A program made the position numbers and the translations under genes. The notes below the pieces were generated by a model, which did not search any database, was not told where the DNA came from, and worked only from the letters and a program-made list of their open reading frames with translations. Positions 19,501 to 30,236 of a DNA stretch of 64,000 nucleotides are shown one piece after another. Within the stretch, counting starts at the first letter, position 1. Each line of letters begins with the position of its first letter. Source of the stretch: Asanoa iriomotensis (lineage in GTDB: Bacteria; Actinomycetota; Actinomycetes; Mycobacteriales; Micromonosporaceae); contig NZ_BONC01000034.1 in NCBI RefSeq assembly GCF_016862515.1, positions 1 to 64,000 on the forward strand, written 5' to 3'.

Positions 19501-19932
19501 GTGAGCGTGCAGTCGACATCGTTCAGCGGGTTCGCCAACCCCGTCGATCCGACACCGGCGGAGCTACGGGCCTGGGCCTACCATCCCGACACGGTGCCGC
19601 TGAATTCCATGCCGCCCGACTGGGACCTGCTGGTCTCCGGCGACCATCTGGTCACCACGCTGTTCGAGCTGGCGATGGACCGGTCGTGCCCGGCCCGGCG
19701 GTTCGCGTTGCACTGCCTCTACATCTACGCGGCCGACGGCATCCGCACGAAGTTCCGCGCCCACCCCAAGCGGCGGCTGCGCAAGCTCGTGCAGCAGGCC
19801 GAGTCGCTGGGCGACGACCTGATGCGCACCTGGGCACACAACAGCCGGGTGCTGCTGGCCAAGCCCGACCTGTTCGACTACCGCGACTGGTGCGAGGGCG
19901 GCCTGGTCAGGTCGGGCCGCCGGCTCTCCTAG
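19501..19932 (+). CDS. conserved actinobacterial protein of unknown function
   Basis: 143 residues from GTG at 19501, preceded by GAGG; ATG codons at 19477 and 19483 would add up to eight residues. The protein is soluble with a conserved-looking Trp/Tyr/His core (LRAWAYHPD, MPPDWDLLV) and a basic helical middle (HPKRRLRKLV). No domain with known function is recognised. Its stop overlaps that of the convergent hydrolase. Confidence 0.75.
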   Translation: MSVQSTSFSGFANPVDPTPAELRAWAYHPDTVPLNSMPPDWDLLVSGDHLVTTLFELAMDRSCPARRFALHCLYIYAADGIRTKFRAHPKRRLRKLVQQAESLGDDLMRTWAHNSRVLLAKPDLFDYRDWCEGGLVRSGRRLS

Positions 19933-20783
19933 CCTCTGCTCCGGGCGGCGCCGCGGATGATCTCGGCGAGGGCCGCCGGTCGTTCCTCCGGGATCCAGTA
20001 GCCCGTCTCCTCCACCAGCTCCGCCCGCCCGTCCGTGGCGACCTCCGCGACCATCTCGCGCAGGGCGGCCGTGGTCGCGGCCGGCGCCGCCCCCACCGCG
20101 GTGACCGGCATGGTCAGCCGGCCGTCCTCGGCCAGCGCGGCCAGGTTGAGCTGCCGGTCCAGGGCCAGCGAGCGATACATCTCCAGGGCGGCCCGCAGCG
20201 CGCCCGGTGCCGCGTACGCCTCCGCGTAGCGGTCCACCTCCGCCGCGCCGATCGCGCCGGCGTCGTAGATCCGGGACCGGATGAAGAAGTCGACGTACGC
20301 CCGCTCGCGCCCGCCGATCAGCAGGTGCGCGACGTCGGCGTTGGCGTGGAACGACAGGTGCCACTGCCGCGGGTTGGTCATCTGGTGGTCGAGCTGCGAG
20401 GTGCCGGGCGGTGCGGCCTCGACCAGCACCAGGGCCGCGGTCACGTCGCGGTGGCTCAGCGCGTACGCGAAACCGACGTAGCCGCCCACGTCGTGCCCGC
20501 AGACGAGCGCCGGAGTGGTGCCGAACTCGGCCCGGGCGATGGCCCGCACGTCGGCGGCCAGGCTGTGCTTGTCGTAGCCGCTGGCCGGGCCGGGCGAGCC
20601 GCCGAGCCCGCGCAGGTCGGGCATGACGATCCGGAACTCGCCGGCCAGCAGCTCGGCGACCCGCACCCAGGCACGCCAGGTCTGCGGGAAGCCGTGCAGC
20701 AGGATCAGCGGCGGGCCCTCGCCGACGACCGCGTAGTGGTGCACGGCGTCGTTGGCGGCCAGGCGGCGATGTTGAATGTCCAA
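19929..20783 (-). CDS. alpha/beta-hydrolase, epoxide-hydrolase-like, with altered catalytic His
   Basis: 284 residues. It has the fold markers HGFPQTWRAW (oxyanion region, residue 30), DLRGLGGS and the nucleophile elbow GHDVGG with Asp, as in epoxide hydrolases and haloalkane dehalogenases. The position that normally carries the catalytic His (usually GH[FW] before PEE) reads TGYWIPEERP, with Tyr from a TAC codon. So either the His comes from elsewhere, activity is changed, or this is a His-to-Tyr loss. Cytosolic; substrate unknown. Confidence 0.85.
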   Translation of the reverse strand: MDIQHRRLAANDAVHHYAVVGEGPPLILLHGFPQTWRAWVRVAELLAGEFRIVMPDLRGLGGSPGPASGYDKHSLAADVRAIARAEFGTTPALVCGHDVGGYVGFAYALSHRDVTAALVLVEAAPPGTSQLDHQMTNPRQWHLSFHANADVAHLLIGGRERAYVDFFIRSRIYDAGAIGAAEVDRYAEAYAAPGALRAALEMYRSLALDRQLNLAALAEDGRLTMPVTAVGAAPAATTAALREMVAEVATDGRAELVEETGYWIPEERPAALAEIIRGAARSRG

Positions 20784-20802
20784 TCTCGAGCTCCCCGGGC
20801 GC

Positions 20803-20837
20803 GGAAGGCCGGGACCCCCCGTGGATCCCGGCCTTCC
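20803..20837 (-). terminator. terminator of the dnaK operon
   Basis: Perfect 12-bp arms GGAAGGCCGGGA and TCCCGGCCTTCC, 47 bases past the hspR stop. Symmetric enough to work in both directions. Confidence 0.8.
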
Positions 20838-20883
20838 TTGTCCGATATGGTGAGATTAGTCCTTCGCCGACTTGTGCGGGCGC

Positions 20884-21345
20884 TTATCGCGTCGGCGGGT
20901 CGGCCGCTCGGCGTGGCCGCCACACCACCAGCGCGGTCGACGTGCGGGCGGTCGGCACCAGGTCGCCCCGCGAGTAGGGGCCGACCGACTCGAGCTCGGC
21001 GATCCGCTGGTAGGCCGCGGTCAGCGCCGCCTCGAGCTCGACGACCCGGTCGCTGAGGTCGCCCACCGTCTGCTCCAGGCCGATGATCCGCCGGATGCCC
21101 TCGAGGTTGACGCCCTCGTCCTGGCTGAGCCGCTGCACCTCGCGGAGCAACTCGACGTCGCGGGTGCTGTAGCGGCGCCCGCCACCGGCGGCCCGGCCGG
21201 GCTGCACCAGCCCGAGCCGGTCGTACTGCCGCAGCGTCTGCGGATGCATGCCGGCCATCCGCGCCGCGACCGAGATGATCAGGATCTTGGCGTCGGACGA
21301 CGCTTCGATCGTGACCGAGATTTCCTCTTCCTCGTAGGACGTCAT
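20884..21345 (-). CDS. hspR: heat-shock repressor HspR (MerR family)
   Basis: 153 residues, ATG at 21345; its GGAGG lies inside the end of dnaJ. A MerR-type winged helix covers about 25-95 (VAARMAGMHPQTLRQYDRLGL, then GRRYSTRDVELL), with a coiled-coil dimerisation helix after it. HspR binds HAIR elements with DnaK as co-repressor and represses dnaK and clpB operons. Both operators are visible in this window, so the circuit is complete: dnaK-grpE-dnaJ-hspR autoregulated, clpB repressed in trans. Confidence 0.95.
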   Translation of the reverse strand: MTSYEEEEISVTIEASSDAKILIISVAARMAGMHPQTLRQYDRLGLVQPGRAAGGGRRYSTRDVELLREVQRLSQDEGVNLEGIRRIIGLEQTVGDLSDRVVELEAALTAAYQRIAELESVGPYSRGDLVPTARTSTALVVWRPRRAADPPTR

Positions 21346-21353
21346 CGGACGTC

Positions 21354-22553
21354 TCACCTCCGCCACAAGGTGTCGCGACCCGCGTCCGGCGAGAGCACGG
21401 CGAACTTCTCCAGCGCCTCGCGGGCCTCGTCGGTCAACGCCGTCGGCACGGCCACCTCGATGGTGACGAGGAGGTCGCCGACCTGTCCATCGCGCTTGAC
21501 GACACCCTTGCCCCGGGCCCGCAGGACCCGGCCGGCCGGAGTGCCCGGCGGCACCCGCAGCGTCACGTAGCCGTCCAGCGTGGGGACCCGCAGGTCGGTG
21601 CCGAACACCGCCTCCGCGTACGTGATCGGAGCGGTGATGGTCAGATCGTTGCCGGACCGACCGAACATGTTGTCGGCACGGACCCGGACCAGCACGTAGA
21701 GGTCACCGGGCGGACCGCCGCGGTCGCCGGGCTCGCCCCGGCCCGCCAGCCGGATGCGCTGCCCGTCGGAGACGCCCGACGGGAACCGCACGTTGAGCGT
21801 GCGGGCCTTGGTGACGCCGCCGGTGCCGTGGCACTCCGGGCACTTCTCGTCGACGATCGAGCCGACGCCCTGGCACTCCCGGCACGGCTCCGAGAAGCTG
21901 AACGAACCCTGGTTGCGGGTGACCAGCCCGGAGCCCTGGCACTGCGGGCAGGTGCGCGGCTGGGTGCCCGGCTTGGCGCCGTTGCCGTGGCAGGTGTCGC
22001 AGACGCCCGGCGCCCGCAACGTCAGTGGCAGCGTCACACCGCGGACCGCGTCGCCGAAGTCGAGCGTGACCTCCGCCTCCACGTCGCGACCCCGGGCGGG
22101 ACCACGAGGCTGCGCGTTCCGGCCGCCCGAGAAGATCGAGCCGAACAGGTCGGAGAAGCCCGCACCACCGAACCGGCCGTCGCGGCCGGTGCCCGTGGTC
22201 GGGCCGCCACCGCCGCCGCCGCCGAAGCCACCGAACAGGTCCGACAGGTCCGAGGGGTCGAAACCACCCGGGCCGGGCCCGCCGCCGGTGCGCGCGCCGC
22301 GCCGGAACGCTCCCGCGCCGAACAGCGAGCGCATCTCGTCGTACTCCTTGCGCCGACTGGTGTCGGAGAGCACGTCGTATGCCTCGGAGACCGCCTTGAA
22401 GCGGTCCTCCGCCTCGCTGTTGCCGGGGTTGTGGTCGGGGTGCAGCTCCCGGGCCAGCTTGCGGTAGCTGCGCTTGATCTCGTCGGCGGAGGCGGACTTC
22501 GGAACGCCAAGCACGGCGTAGAAGTCCTTCTCCAGCCAGTCCTTGGAGCCCAC
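21354..22553 (-). CDS. dnaJ: chaperone protein DnaJ (type I)
   Basis: 399 residues, GTG start with GGGAGG. J-domain with the HPD tripeptide (RELHPDHNPG, residue 38), a Gly/Phe-rich segment (about 90-140), the zinc-finger region with four CxxCxGxG-type repeats (CDTCHGNG, CPQCQGSG, CRECQGVG, CPECHGTG, about 185-255), and C-terminal substrate-binding domains. It stimulates DnaK ATPase and delivers clients. This is the HspR-controlled copy. Confidence 0.96.
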   Translation of the reverse strand: MGSKDWLEKDFYAVLGVPKSASADEIKRSYRKLARELHPDHNPGNSEAEDRFKAVSEAYDVLSDTSRRKEYDEMRSLFGAGAFRRGARTGGGPGPGGFDPSDLSDLFGGFGGGGGGGPTTGTGRDGRFGGAGFSDLFGSIFSGGRNAQPRGPARGRDVEAEVTLDFGDAVRGVTLPLTLRAPGVCDTCHGNGAKPGTQPRTCPQCQGSGLVTRNQGSFSFSEPCRECQGVGSIVDEKCPECHGTGGVTKARTLNVRFPSGVSDGQRIRLAGRGEPGDRGGPPGDLYVLVRVRADNMFGRSGNDLTITAPITYAEAVFGTDLRVPTLDGYVTLRVPPGTPAGRVLRARGKGVVKRDGQVGDLLVTIEVAVPTALTDEAREALEKFAVLSPDAGRDTLWRR

Positions 22554-22592
22554 GTCAGTCCGCCTCCCTTCCGACTGCTAACAGGTTGAGCC

Positions 22593-23369
22593 TCACTCGG
22601 GGTCGGCCACCGCGACCAGCGCCGGTCGCAGCAACCGGTCGCCGAGCTGGTAGCCGCGGCGCATCACGTCGATGCACGTCGGCTCCGTGACCTCGGCCGA
22701 GGTCAGGTGGGCCACCGCGTCGTGGCGGGTCGGGTCGAACGGGTCGCCCTTCTCGCCGAACGCGGTCAGCCCGAACTTGCCCAGTGCCGTGACGAGCTGC
22801 TCCGCCACACTTCCGAACGGTCCGACCAGGTCGCCGTGTTCCCGCGCCCGGTCGAGGTCGTCGAGCACCGGCAGCAGCGTGCTGATCACCTGGCCCGTGG
22901 TCTGCTCGGCCGCCAGCCCCCGGTCGCGGTCGACCCGCTTGCGGTAGTTGGCGTATTCCGCCGAGACCCGCTGGAGGTCGCGGGTGCGCTCCTCCAGGTC
23001 GGCTCGCAGCGACTCGAGCTCGGCGCCCAGCCCGCCGGCGGGCTCGGCCGGCACCACCACCGGCTCGGCCGGCTCGGCCGGCTCCACCACTGGCTCCTCG
23101 ACGTCGGCGCCGGCGTCGGCCGCCGGTGCCGGCGTGTCGACCGGCTGTTGATCGGCCGGTGCCTGCGGGCCAGGCACCTCGGTGTCCTCTTCGGCGGCCG
23201 GCTCCGCAGGCTCGTCCTTCTCGTTCTTGAGCTTGCCGGTCGCGTCGATCCGCCGCTTGTCCCGGATGACGATCCGCTCCGCTCCCTTGCCGTCGGCCTG
23301 GTCGCGCTCGGTGCCACCCGGCGCCGACCCGGCCTCGACCGGGTCGGCGGCTCGTGGCTTTTCCGTCAT
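22593..23369 (-). CDS. grpE: nucleotide exchange factor GrpE
   Basis: 258 residues, ATG at 23369 with GAGG upstream. An unusually long, acidic, low-complexity N terminus (about 1-110, Pro/Ala/Glu/Val) precedes the GrpE coiled coil (ELESLRADLEERTRDLQRV) and the beta-wing domain (VAHLTSAEVTEPTCIDVMRRGYQ). It releases ADP from DnaK. Third from the dnaK promoter in order dnaK-grpE-dnaJ-hspR. Confidence 0.95.
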   Translation of the reverse strand: MTEKPRAADPVEAGSAPGGTERDQADGKGAERIVIRDKRRIDATGKLKNEKDEPAEPAAEEDTEVPGPQAPADQQPVDTPAPAADAGADVEEPVVEPAEPAEPVVVPAEPAGGLGAELESLRADLEERTRDLQRVSAEYANYRKRVDRDRGLAAEQTTGQVISTLLPVLDDLDRAREHGDLVGPFGSVAEQLVTALGKFGLTAFGEKGDPFDPTRHDAVAHLTSAEVTEPTCIDVMRRGYQLGDRLLRPALVAVADPE

Positions 23370-23403
23370 GCGGACATCCTCACTGACGTCGCGTGCCCTC
23401 GGG

Positions 23404-25299
<1,896 letters not shown>

Positions 25300-25314
25300 G
25301 GCTACTTCCTTATC

Positions 25315-25338
25315 TCAAGTTGAGTGGATCGGGCTCAA
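25315..25338 (-). promoter_or_regulatory. HAIR element (HspR operator) of dnaK
   Basis: TTGAGT (25320-25325), seven bases, GCTCAA (25333-25338), with an extra CTCAA half-site overlapping on the left (25315-25319). Another TTGAGT half-site lies at 25372-25377. Same one-mismatch form as the clpB element. Confidence 0.88.
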
Positions 25339-25445
25339 TGATGCCACGATCACGCCACTCGTCAAATCGGGTTGAGTGTGGTTCGCGCAACTTCAACCGC
25401 CGCGTTCCTGTTGAACAGGCCGCATAGATCGGGCACGCTTTACCC

Positions 25446-27215
25446 GTGACGACGCAGGCAGCGGCGGTGGCACCAGAGGGGCTACCCGGCGCACTGGGCC
25501 GACTACGGGCGGCGATCTCCGCGGCCGACTACCCCCTGTCCCTGACCTCCGCGGCCGAGGCCCGGAAGGTCGGCGCCGCGCTGCTCGACCAACTCGACGA
25601 CTATCTGTTGCCCCGGCTGGCCCGGCTCGACGCGCCGTTACTGGTCGTGGTCGGCGGATCCACCGGCGCCGGCAAGTCGACTTTGGTCAACAGCCTGGTA
25701 CAGGCCCGGGTGAGCGCGCCCGGGGTGCTCCGGCCGACCACCCGGGCACCGGTCCTCGTCTGCAACCCGTCCGACAGTGTCTGGTTCCGCCAGGGCGACC
25801 TGCTGCCCGGGCTGACCCGCACGACGCAGCCCAGCGACGACCCGCACACCCTGCAGCTCGTCGCCGCGCCCGCGCTCACCCCCGGGCTGGCCTTTCTCGA
25901 CGCGCCCGACATCGACTCGGTGGTCGACCAGAACCGGCAGCTCGCCGCCCAGCTCCTGGCCGCCGCCGACCTCTGGCTGTTCGTCACGACCGCCGCGCGC
26001 TACGCCGACGCGGTGCCATGGGGGCTGCTGCGCACCGCCCAGCTCCGCGGCACGGTGATCGCCCTGGTGCTCGACCGGGTGCCGCCCGAGGCGGGCGACG
26101 AGGTGACCGCCCACCTGGCCGAGATGCTCGAGGCCAACGACCTCGCCGAGGCGCCGCTGTTCGTGCTCCCCGAGACCGACGTGGACGGCCAGGGCCTGCT
26201 GCCGCACCGCGACACCGCTGAGCTGCGGGCCTGGTTCGGTCGGCTGGCCAGCGACGCCAATGCGCGCGCGGCCGTGGTCCGGCGGACGCTCGACGGCGCC
26301 GTGGCAGCGCTGCGGCCGGCCGCCGACGGGCTCGCGGCCGCGGCCGACGAGCAGGCCGCGGCGGCCCGGGCCCTGCGCGACCGGGTGCGCCTGGCCTACC
26401 GCGGCGCCGCCGAGACCGTCGAGCGCAGCCTCAAGGACGGCCGGCTGCTCCGCGGCGAGGTGCTCAACCGCTGGCACGAGTTCGTCGGCACGGGCGACTT
26501 CTTCCGCGGCCTGGAGGCCCGGGTCGGCCGGCTGCGCGACCGGATCACGGCCGCCGTCACCGGCCGGCCGCAGCCCGGCAACCGGCTCAAGTCGGCGATC
26601 GAGTCCCAGCTCACCACGCTTCTGCGGGGCGTGGCGGCGGACGCCGCCGAGAACGCATACACCGGGTGGCAGGCGCATCCGGCCGGCGCCGCGCTGCTCG
26701 AGCCGTCGCTGGCCCGGCCGACGCCCGACCTGGCCGAGCGGGCCGACCGGCTGGTCCGCGACTGGCAGCGCGGCGTGCTGGAGCTGGTCCGCCAGGAGGG
26801 CAGCGACAAGCGGTTCGTCGCCCGCACCGCGGCGTACGCGGTCAACGCGACCGGCCTGGCCGTCATGATCGCGGTGTTCGCGTCGACCGCGTTCATCCCC
26901 ACCGGCCTGGAGATCGGCACCGCCGCCGGCACCACGCTGGCCGCGCAGAAGGTGCTCGAAGCGATCTTCGGCGACCAGGCGATCCGCCGGCTCGCCGCCA
27001 AGGCCCGGCAGGACCTCCTCGACCGGGTCGACGTGCTGCTCGCCGACGAGGCGGCCCGCTACTTCGACCGGATCGAGGCCGTCGGCGTCGACGCCGATCC
27101 CGCCGGCGAGCTGCGGGCGGCGGCCCAGGAGGTCGAGCGGGCGCGGTCGGCGGCGGCGCTCACCAGCGGCGTCAAGCTGGCGCTGCCAGAGCGAGGTTCG
27201 GGGGCGGCGCAGTGA
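25446..27215 (+). CDS. dynamin-like GTPase, first of pair (DynA-like)
   Basis: 589 residues from GTG at 25446, six bases after a CACGCT -10-like box (probably leaderless). The P-loop GGSTGAGKST is at residues 70-79, switch II region FLDAPDIDSV follows, then a long helical stalk (about 260-460) and a hydrophobic region around 463-505 that could insert in membrane. The next gene overlaps by GTGA. Actinobacteria encode such GTPase pairs; in Streptomyces the DynA/DynB pair stabilises sporulation-septum Z-rings. Assignment to DynA is by layout, not by alignment. Confidence 0.82.
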   Translation: MTTQAAAVAPEGLPGALGRLRAAISAADYPLSLTSAAEARKVGAALLDQLDDYLLPRLARLDAPLLVVVGGSTGAGKSTLVNSLVQARVSAPGVLRPTTRAPVLVCNPSDSVWFRQGDLLPGLTRTTQPSDDPHTLQLVAAPALTPGLAFLDAPDIDSVVDQNRQLAAQLLAAADLWLFVTTAARYADAVPWGLLRTAQLRGTVIALVLDRVPPEAGDEVTAHLAEMLEANDLAEAPLFVLPETDVDGQGLLPHRDTAELRAWFGRLASDANARAAVVRRTLDGAVAALRPAADGLAAAADEQAAAARALRDRVRLAYRGAAETVERSLKDGRLLRGEVLNRWHEFVGTGDFFRGLEARVGRLRDRITAAVTGRPQPGNRLKSAIESQLTTLLRGVAADAAENAYTGWQAHPAGAALLEPSLARPTPDLAERADRLVRDWQRGVLELVRQEGSDKRFVARTAAYAVNATGLAVMIAVFASTAFIPTGLEIGTAAGTTLAAQKVLEAIFGDQAIRRLAAKARQDLLDRVDVLLADEAARYFDRIEAVGVDADPAGELRAAAQEVERARSAAALTSGVKLALPERGSGAAQ

Positions 27216-28912
27216 CCCAGTTCCTGGGGCGGGTCCGGGAGACCCTGCGCGGCAGCCGCCGTGTCGACCCCGACGTGCTGCTCGGCCGCCTCGACGCGGT
27301 GCAGGGCTTCCTCGACGCCGCCGACGGCCACCTGCCGTCGGAGCGCCTGGTGCCGGCGCACACGCTGGTCGAACGGGCCACCGGCCGGCTCGCGCTGTCC
27401 CGCGACCACACCCTGGTCGCCCTCGCGGGCGCCACCGGCAGCGGCAAGTCGAGCCTGTTCAACGCGCTGGCGCACATGCGCCTCTCGCCGGTCGGCGTGC
27501 GCCGGCCGACCACGGGCCAGGCGTTCGCCTGCGTCTGGGGCGCGGCCGACGGCGCCGGCGGCCTGCTCGACTGGGTCGGGGTGCTGCCCCGCAACCGGTT
27601 CGCCCGGGAGAGCCCGCTGGACGGCGACGACGAGGCCGCCCTGCGCGGTCTGGTGCTGCTCGACCTGCCCGACTTCGACTCCGTCGAGGCGTCGCACCGG
27701 GTCGAGGTCGACCGCCTGCTCGGCCTGGTCGACCTGATCGTCTGGGTGGTCGACCCGCAGAAATACGCCGACCGGGTGGTGCACGAGGCCTACCTGCGCG
27801 AGTTCCACCGCCACAAGGACGTCACCGTGGTCGTGCTCAACCAGGCCGACCGCCTCTCCGCCGCCGACCTGCCGAAGGTGCTCGGCGACCTGCGCCGGCT
27901 GCTCGGTGAGGACGGTCTCGGCGGCGTGCCGGTGCTGGCCACCGCGGCCGTCCAGGACGCGGCCATGGTCGAGCTGCGCCGGCTGCTCGAACGCACGGTG
28001 GCGGAGCGCCAGGCCGCGCTGCGCCGGCTCAGCGGTGACGTCGACGCCACCTTGGCCCGCCTCGACGACCTCGTCGGCGGCCCCGCGCCCGACGACGTCG
28101 ACCGGGCCACCGTCCGCGGGCTCGCCGACGCGCTGGCCGGCGTCGCGGGCGTGCCGGCGGTGGCCGACGCCACCGAACGCGCCTACCGGCACCGGGCCGG
28201 CACGGCGACCGGCTGGCCGCTGGTCAAGTTCTGGCGCAAGCTGCGGCCCGACCCGCTGCGCCGGCTACACCTGCACACGCCGCCCGTGGCGAACACCGAG
28301 CTCGCCGCCGGCGGCGGCGAGCCGCCCACGCCCGCCGCGACCTCGCTGCCCGACCCGACCGCGGCACAGCGGGCCTCGCTCGGCATCGCGCTGCGCGGCG
28401 TCACCGACCACGCGGCCGGCGAGCTGCCCGAGGCCTGGCGGGCCGCGGTCGGCGACGCGGCCCGGTCCCGGCTGGGCGACCTGCCCGACGCGCTCGACAA
28501 GGCCGTCGCCGGCACCGAGCTCGGCGTCGAACGCAAGCGCGCCTGGTGGCGAGCCGTCGGCCTGCTCCAGTGGCTGCTCACCCTGGTCGCCGTGGCCGGG
28601 CTCGGCTGGCTGGTCGCCGGCTACATCGTGCGGGCGCTCGGGCTGCCCAGGTTCGACTACCCGATGTTCGGCGACGTGCCGCTGCCCACCGTCGGGCTGA
28701 TCGGCGGTCTGGTCGCGGGCATCCTGCTGGCCATCCTGGTGAAGCCGTTCATCCGTCTGGGTGCACGGCGGGCCCGGCGACGGGCCGAGGCGCGGATGCG
28801 GGAGTCGGTCGCCGAGGTGGGCCGCGATCACGTGATCGCGCCGGTCAGGCTGGTCCTGCGCGACTACACGACCGCGCGCGACGCGTACGCCGCCGCCGGA
28901 CCGCCCCGATAG
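27212..28912 (+). CDS. dynamin-like membrane GTPase, second of pair (DynB-like)
   Basis: 566 residues, GTG overlapping the upstream stop. The P-loop GATGSGKSS is at 73-81, the G3 motif LLDLPDFDSV follows, and the G4-like VVLNQADRL is near residue 215. Two transmembrane helices (WLLTLVAVAGLGWLVAGYIV and a second about 25 residues later, roughly 445-520) with a basic C terminus anchor it in the membrane. Coupled translation suggests a hetero-oligomer with the first GTPase, probably acting on membrane shape during septation or under envelope stress (inference). Confidence 0.82.
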   Translation: MTQFLGRVRETLRGSRRVDPDVLLGRLDAVQGFLDAADGHLPSERLVPAHTLVERATGRLALSRDHTLVALAGATGSGKSSLFNALAHMRLSPVGVRRPTTGQAFACVWGAADGAGGLLDWVGVLPRNRFARESPLDGDDEAALRGLVLLDLPDFDSVEASHRVEVDRLLGLVDLIVWVVDPQKYADRVVHEAYLREFHRHKDVTVVVLNQADRLSAADLPKVLGDLRRLLGEDGLGGVPVLATAAVQDAAMVELRRLLERTVAERQAALRRLSGDVDATLARLDDLVGGPAPDDVDRATVRGLADALAGVAGVPAVADATERAYRHRAGTATGWPLVKFWRKLRPDPLRRLHLHTPPVANTELAAGGGEPPTPAATSLPDPTAAQRASLGIALRGVTDHAAGELPEAWRAAVGDAARSRLGDLPDALDKAVAGTELGVERKRAWWRAVGLLQWLLTLVAVAGLGWLVAGYIVRALGLPRFDYPMFGDVPLPTVGLIGGLVAGILLAILVKPFIRLGARRARRRAEARMRESVAEVGRDHVIAPVRLVLRDYTTARDAYAAAGPPR

Positions 28913-28963
28913 CGGCCTTTCGGCACTAGTGCCCGCTCCGGCGGACCAGCGTAGGGTCGTCAC

Positions 28964-30181
28964 ATGGCGACGCCACAGACCCCCTTCGAGGCCGTGCTCA
29001 AGGCCGCGCGGGACGTCGACAAGCTCGACTGCGCGCTGGACGCCGAAATGCTCGGCACCGCACTGCTCGGCAGCGTCTACGCGATCGCGGAAGAGGACCG
29101 CGCCGGCGCCGTGCGTACCTTCGTGGAAGGTTTCCTGACCGCCACCTCCCGGCGGCGCGCCGCGGCCGCGACCACCATCCGGTCCGTTTTCGCCTCGCTC
29201 GTGCCCGACGCGACGGGTGCCGCCGCGGTCAAGCCCGGCGCACAGGCGCCGTCGTGGTCCGGCCAGCTCGGGCGGGTGCGACCGACGGGCGCTTATGCCT
29301 ATGGCGACGTGTACGGCGACCAGACGTCCTACCTCGCCACGTTCGCCTACGACGACGACGCCGAGGGCGGCCCCGAACACGCCGTCGTGGCGCTGGTCGA
29401 CCACAACATCGGCATCACCAAGGACGTGTTCGTCGGCGGGCCGGCGGAGCGGATCCTCGACCAGGTCCGGCGGATGTGTGCCGCCGACGGGCTGACCTGG
29501 TTCCGCGAGGAGGACCCGCGGACCCTGCGCGACGAGGTGGCCCGGCACCTGCGGATCACCGACGAGCTCGGCGACCTGCCCGGCGAGGGCTCGCTGGCCA
29601 CCGACCGGGCCCTGGTCGGCGCCCGCCTGGCGCTGCTGCCGGCGCCGGCGCTGCGCCCGGTGCCCGACCTGCCCGAGCCGCTCGGCGACGAGCAGCGGTC
29701 GGCGTTGATCCGCACGTTCCTGTCGTCGCCGGAAGCCGCCCGCTTCGAGCTCGACCAGGTGCCGGAAGGCGACCTGGGCTCGCTGCACTTCTGCCTGAGC
29801 CTGGTGCTCGACCACGCGGCGAGCCTGCCCGACGCCGACCCGATGCGGTGGAGCCCGATCGTGGTCGAGCTGTTCCTGCTCGACTGGGTGCACCGGCGGG
29901 CGGTGCTCGACATGGACGACGCCGCGCTGCTGCCGCGGGTGGTGCGGGGCTGGGCGGCTTATGCGTCACGCGTGCGCGGCCTGCCGGCCGAGGCCGTGGC
30001 CGCGACCGACCAGGCGGTGGAGGACACCGTGCCGGAGTTCGTCCGCCTCTACACGACCGGTGAGCGGCGCAGCCCCGCGACCGCCGCCGTGGCCCAGCTC
30101 ATCGCCGAAGGGGTCGACCTCAACGACCCGGCGGCACTCGACGCCTGGCTGGCGGAAAACCGGGACCGCCTGGACGACTGA
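28964..30181 (+). CDS. conserved hypothetical protein
   Basis: 405 residues from ATG at 28964, six bases after a TAGGGT -10 box (leaderless). The protein is soluble and acidic, with no signal peptide or membrane segment. Notable stretches are ALLGSVYAIAEEDRAGAVRTF near residue 30 and the Asp-rich FAYDDDAEGGPEHAVVALVDH near 125. The second half is helical. I recognise no catalytic domain. It sits just behind the GTPase pair, but with its own promoter, and ends at a strong bidirectional terminator. Confidence 0.78.
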   Translation: MATPQTPFEAVLKAARDVDKLDCALDAEMLGTALLGSVYAIAEEDRAGAVRTFVEGFLTATSRRRAAAATTIRSVFASLVPDATGAAAVKPGAQAPSWSGQLGRVRPTGAYAYGDVYGDQTSYLATFAYDDDAEGGPEHAVVALVDHNIGITKDVFVGGPAERILDQVRRMCAADGLTWFREEDPRTLRDEVARHLRITDELGDLPGEGSLATDRALVGARLALLPAPALRPVPDLPEPLGDEQRSALIRTFLSSPEAARFELDQVPEGDLGSLHFCLSLVLDHAASLPDADPMRWSPIVVELFLLDWVHRRAVLDMDDAALLPRVVRGWAAYASRVRGLPAEAVAATDQAVEDTVPEFVRLYTTGERRSPATAAVAQLIAEGVDLNDPAALDAWLAENRDRLDD

Positions 30182-30188
30182 CCAGCAT

Positions 30189-30225
30189 GCGAAAGGGGCG
30201 GCCGGATTCCGGCCGCCCCTTTCGC
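30189..30225. terminator. strong bidirectional terminator
   Basis: Perfect 17-bp stem (GCGAAAGGGGCGGCCGG against its complement) with a three-base loop, between two convergent genes. Confidence 0.92.
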
Positions 30226-30236
30226 TGTCTGTTCCG

